From contig JARLJH010000015.1 of the NCBI GenBank assembly GCA_031291305.1, positions 1 to 64,000 on the forward strand: a DNA stretch of 64,000 nucleotides, read 5' to 3'. The notes below the pieces were generated by a model. It was given only the letters and a program-made list of their open reading frames with translations, had not been told where the DNA came from and searched no databases. This DNA is from Rhodoferax sp. GTDB lineage: Bacteria; Pseudomonadota; Gammaproteobacteria; Burkholderiales; Burkholderiaceae_C. Below, in pieces: positions 62,423-64,000 of this stretch. Numbering within the stretch: the stretch's first letter is position 1; every line of letters begins with the position of its first letter. The translations under genes were made by a program, and so were the position numbers.

Positions 62423-63289
62423 ATGCATACAAGCTTTCTGAAACTCATTTTCATCACTTTTTTATTGATAGCAGCTATCGTCCGCCCTACCTGGGCTTGC
62501 GCTGATTTTTATACCAAACTTCCGGATGTTTCAAAGGACTTGTGTCTTCAGGCACAACTCAAGCCAAGCGGGGCGCGTAGTGTGCAAGGGCGGTCGATTT
62601 TGGTGCGCGACATCACGCCACCTGATGTGCATAGGCGCGTGCTGGTGCTGGCTGCCATGCATGGTGATGAATTTTCGGCGGCGTCGGTGGCACTGCACTG
62701 GCTGCAGATGGCCAATGCTGCGCCCGTGCGAACACACTGGCGCTTCATCCCGGTGCTCAACCCGGACGGTTTGTTGCGTCAGCCCGCGCAACGCATGAAC
62801 GCGCATGGTGTGGACCTGAACCGCAACTTTCCAACACCCAACTGGCAGCGTGAGACCAAAATATATTGGGAAAAACTGACCCGCAGGGACCCGCGGCGTT
62901 GGCCAGGGCGTGCGCCTTTGAGTGAACCAGAGGCGAAGTACCTGTTTGATGAGATAGGGCGCTTCCAGCCGGATGTGATCGTCAGTATCCATGCGCCCTA
63001 TGGCGTGCTGGATTTTGATGGCCCGGTGATGCCACCCACTCGGCTGGGTCGCCTCTATCTGGACCAGGTCGGCGTGTTTCCTGGCTCGTTGGGCAATTAC
63101 AGTGGCGTGCAGCGCGGGGTGCCGGTGGTGACCGTGGAGTTGCCCAGCGCCTTGCGCGCACCGATAGCTAGCGAGATGTCAAAAATGTGGCGCGATTTGC
63201 TCACATGGATGGATAAAACCCTGCCCCCCGACGAGATATCTGCTGCCCCCACTCTGGCGCGCTTGCCAAAATCTGTGCAGCAACGCTGA
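62423..63289 (+). CDS. M14-family carboxypeptidase, murein peptide amidase-like
   Basis: From ATG 62423 the protein has 288 residues and a signal peptide ending near RPTWACAD. Zinc ligands are in LVLAAMHGDEFSAAS (His and Glu) and VIVSIHAPYGVLDFDGP (His). The substrate Arg/Asn motif lies in NAHGVDLNRNFPTPNW. The catalytic Glu is probably in VVTVELPSALRA. This order is that of MpaA, which removes diaminopimelate from murein tripeptide; this protein, unlike E. coli MpaA, carries an export signal, so it may act in the periplasm. A terminator follows at 63393-63418. Confidence 0.85.
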   Translation: MHTSFLKLIFITFLLIAAIVRPTWACADFYTKLPDVSKDLCLQAQLKPSGARSVQGRSILVRDITPPDVHRRVLVLAAMHGDEFSAASVALHWLQMANAAPVRTHWRFIPVLNPDGLLRQPAQRMNAHGVDLNRNFPTPNWQRETKIYWEKLTRRDPRRWPGRAPLSEPEAKYLFDEIGRFQPDVIVSIHAPYGVLDFDGPVMPPTRLGRLYLDQVGVFPGSLGNYSGVQRGVPVVTVELPSALRAPIASEMSKMWRDLLTWMDKTLPPDEISAAPTLARLPKSVQQR

Positions 63290-63392
63290 AGATCAGATAA
63301 AACCAAGGGTTTTCCCTAGGTTGCATTTTCATTTGTTCAAATATACTTACACTCGCAATTCTTCTTCAGCGAGTGGAAAAGCATACGAGTTC

Positions 63393-63418
63393 GGAGCCCT
63401 TCGGGGCTCCTTTTTTTT
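63393..63418 (+). terminator. Rho-independent terminator
   Basis: GGAGCCC-TTCG-GGGCTCC, a stem closed by a UUCG-like loop, is followed by eight T. It ends transcription of the M14 peptidase gene; the T-run overlaps the stop codon of the convergent chloride channel gene. Confidence 0.9.
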
Positions 63419-64000
63419 AGGACTTGGGTATTGTGGGAAGGCGCTGCAACTGCAGTTGGGCCAGCGCCCCATACAACGGCACACACAACAGGCGCGAGAC
63501 CCCGCTGGCGACCATGGCCGTGGCCATCATGCTCAGCACCAGAGCGTGGCCGTCAACCATTTCCATGACGATGATGAAGGCGGTGAGTGGCGCCTGCGTG
63601 ACAGCTGCCAGAAAACCCGCCATTCCCAGTGCAATCAGTGTTGGCGCATTGGCGTAATGGGTAAGCAGGGCAATGTCATTGCCTAACGAGCCGCCAATGG
63701 CCAGCGCTGGCGCAAAGAGACCGCCGGGTACACCGGCCCAGGTGGTGATCCAGGTGGCCACAAACTTCAACAAGGTAAAGAATGGTTGTGTTTCCGGACT
63801 GCCATCCAGTATGGCGCGGCTGTGGGTGTATCCGGTACCAAAAGTACTGCCGTGTCCAACCAAACCAATCACCGCCAACGCCAAACCACACGCTGCAGCA
63901 AAAACCACCGGCGAGCGTTTGCGCCCGCGGCTGAAAGGGTCGGCCGAGTCGCCCCGGATCGACAGCAGCAGAACCCTGGCAAACAGGCCGCCCAACAGGC
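63417..64000 (-). CDS. ClC-family chloride channel/transporter, C-terminal part; start is outside the window
   Basis: About 194 C-terminal residues are present and the frame continues beyond base 64000. The ClC selectivity motif of helix N appears as GVPGGLFAPALAIGGSLG. GHGSTFGTGYTHSRAI, AGFLAAVTQAPLTAFIIVME and a short C-terminal tail after TMATAMVASG complete the membrane domain. There is no CBS pair at the end. It would move Cl- (possibly in exchange for H+) across the inner membrane. Confidence 0.85.
   Translation of the reverse strand, partial: LLGGLFARVLLLSIRGDSADPFSRGRKRSPVVFAAACGLALAVIGLVGHGSTFGTGYTHSRAILDGSPETQPFFTLLKFVATWITTWAGVPGGLFAPALAIGGSLGNDIALLTHYANAPTLIALGMAGFLAAVTQAPLTAFIIVMEMVDGHALVLSMMATAMVASGVSRLLCVPLYGALAQLQLQRLPTIPKS

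Overview
The window comes from the chromosome of a GC-rich betaproteobacterium, most likely a Rhodoferax/Polaromonas-like member of the Comamonadaceae. This is inferred from gene families, gene order and a dispersed short palindromic repeat (core CTAGCCC ... GGGCTAG). No rRNA or tRNA gene was seen, and the organism cannot be proven from the sequence alone.

Layout. 1-6.7 kb (minus strand): a secretion and adhesin locus with a TolC-like lipoprotein, a HlyD-like adaptor, a TIGR03032-type protein and the N-terminal 972 residues of a giant ESPR/DUF4347 repeat protein that leaves the window. 6.7-8.6 kb: an AT-rich stretch with one unknown gene. 8.6-13.6 kb: an operon with a ThDP-dependent enzyme, a TIM-barrel isomerase-like protein and an acylating aldehyde dehydrogenase, followed by a terminator and a type I 3-dehydroquinate dehydratase. 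13.9-18.4 kb: an NMT1/THI5-type ABC importer operon that includes a RutR-like TetR regulator and has a RutR-like operator upstream. 18.5-25.1 kb: a methyltransferase, a glycine-zipper protein and a marR-oprM-emrA-emrB multidrug efflux operon with a double palindromic operator. 25.1-29 kb: a broken proV, a zinc-ribbon protein, a cation:proton antiporter and a class V aminotransferase. 28.9-33.3 kb: a glutaryl-CoA module (LysR regulator, gcdH, CoA-transferase) plus a GNAT protein.

33.5-48.5 kb is a type I-C CRISPR-Cas locus: WYL regulator, cas3, a small intergenic module, cas5c, cas8c, cas7c, a Bro-N/DinD-like gene, cas4, cas1, cas2, leader, and an array of 64 full repeats plus one degenerate repeat. 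The most interesting find lies between cas3 and cas5c. On the minus strand there is a degenerate repeat that keeps a GNRA hairpin and the 11-nt crRNA handle. It is followed by a pseudo-spacer that matches, with its only mismatch in the first 17 nt at position 12, a site flanked by a TTC PAM. That site covers the -35 region of a promoter that drives an uncatalogued 58-residue membrane peptide and then cas5c. This is the architecture of a CreTA (RNA-guarded toxin) or CreR (cas autorepression) element.

48.5-64 kb: a YbfB-type MFS gene, an orphan PAS protein, a cytochrome b561-yceI-yceI operon, a TolC/adaptor/RND efflux operon with a CsoR-like operator, hemG, an EF-G-like GTPase lacking the usual catalytic histidine, a flavin reductase, an M14 amidase and the end of a ClC chloride channel gene.
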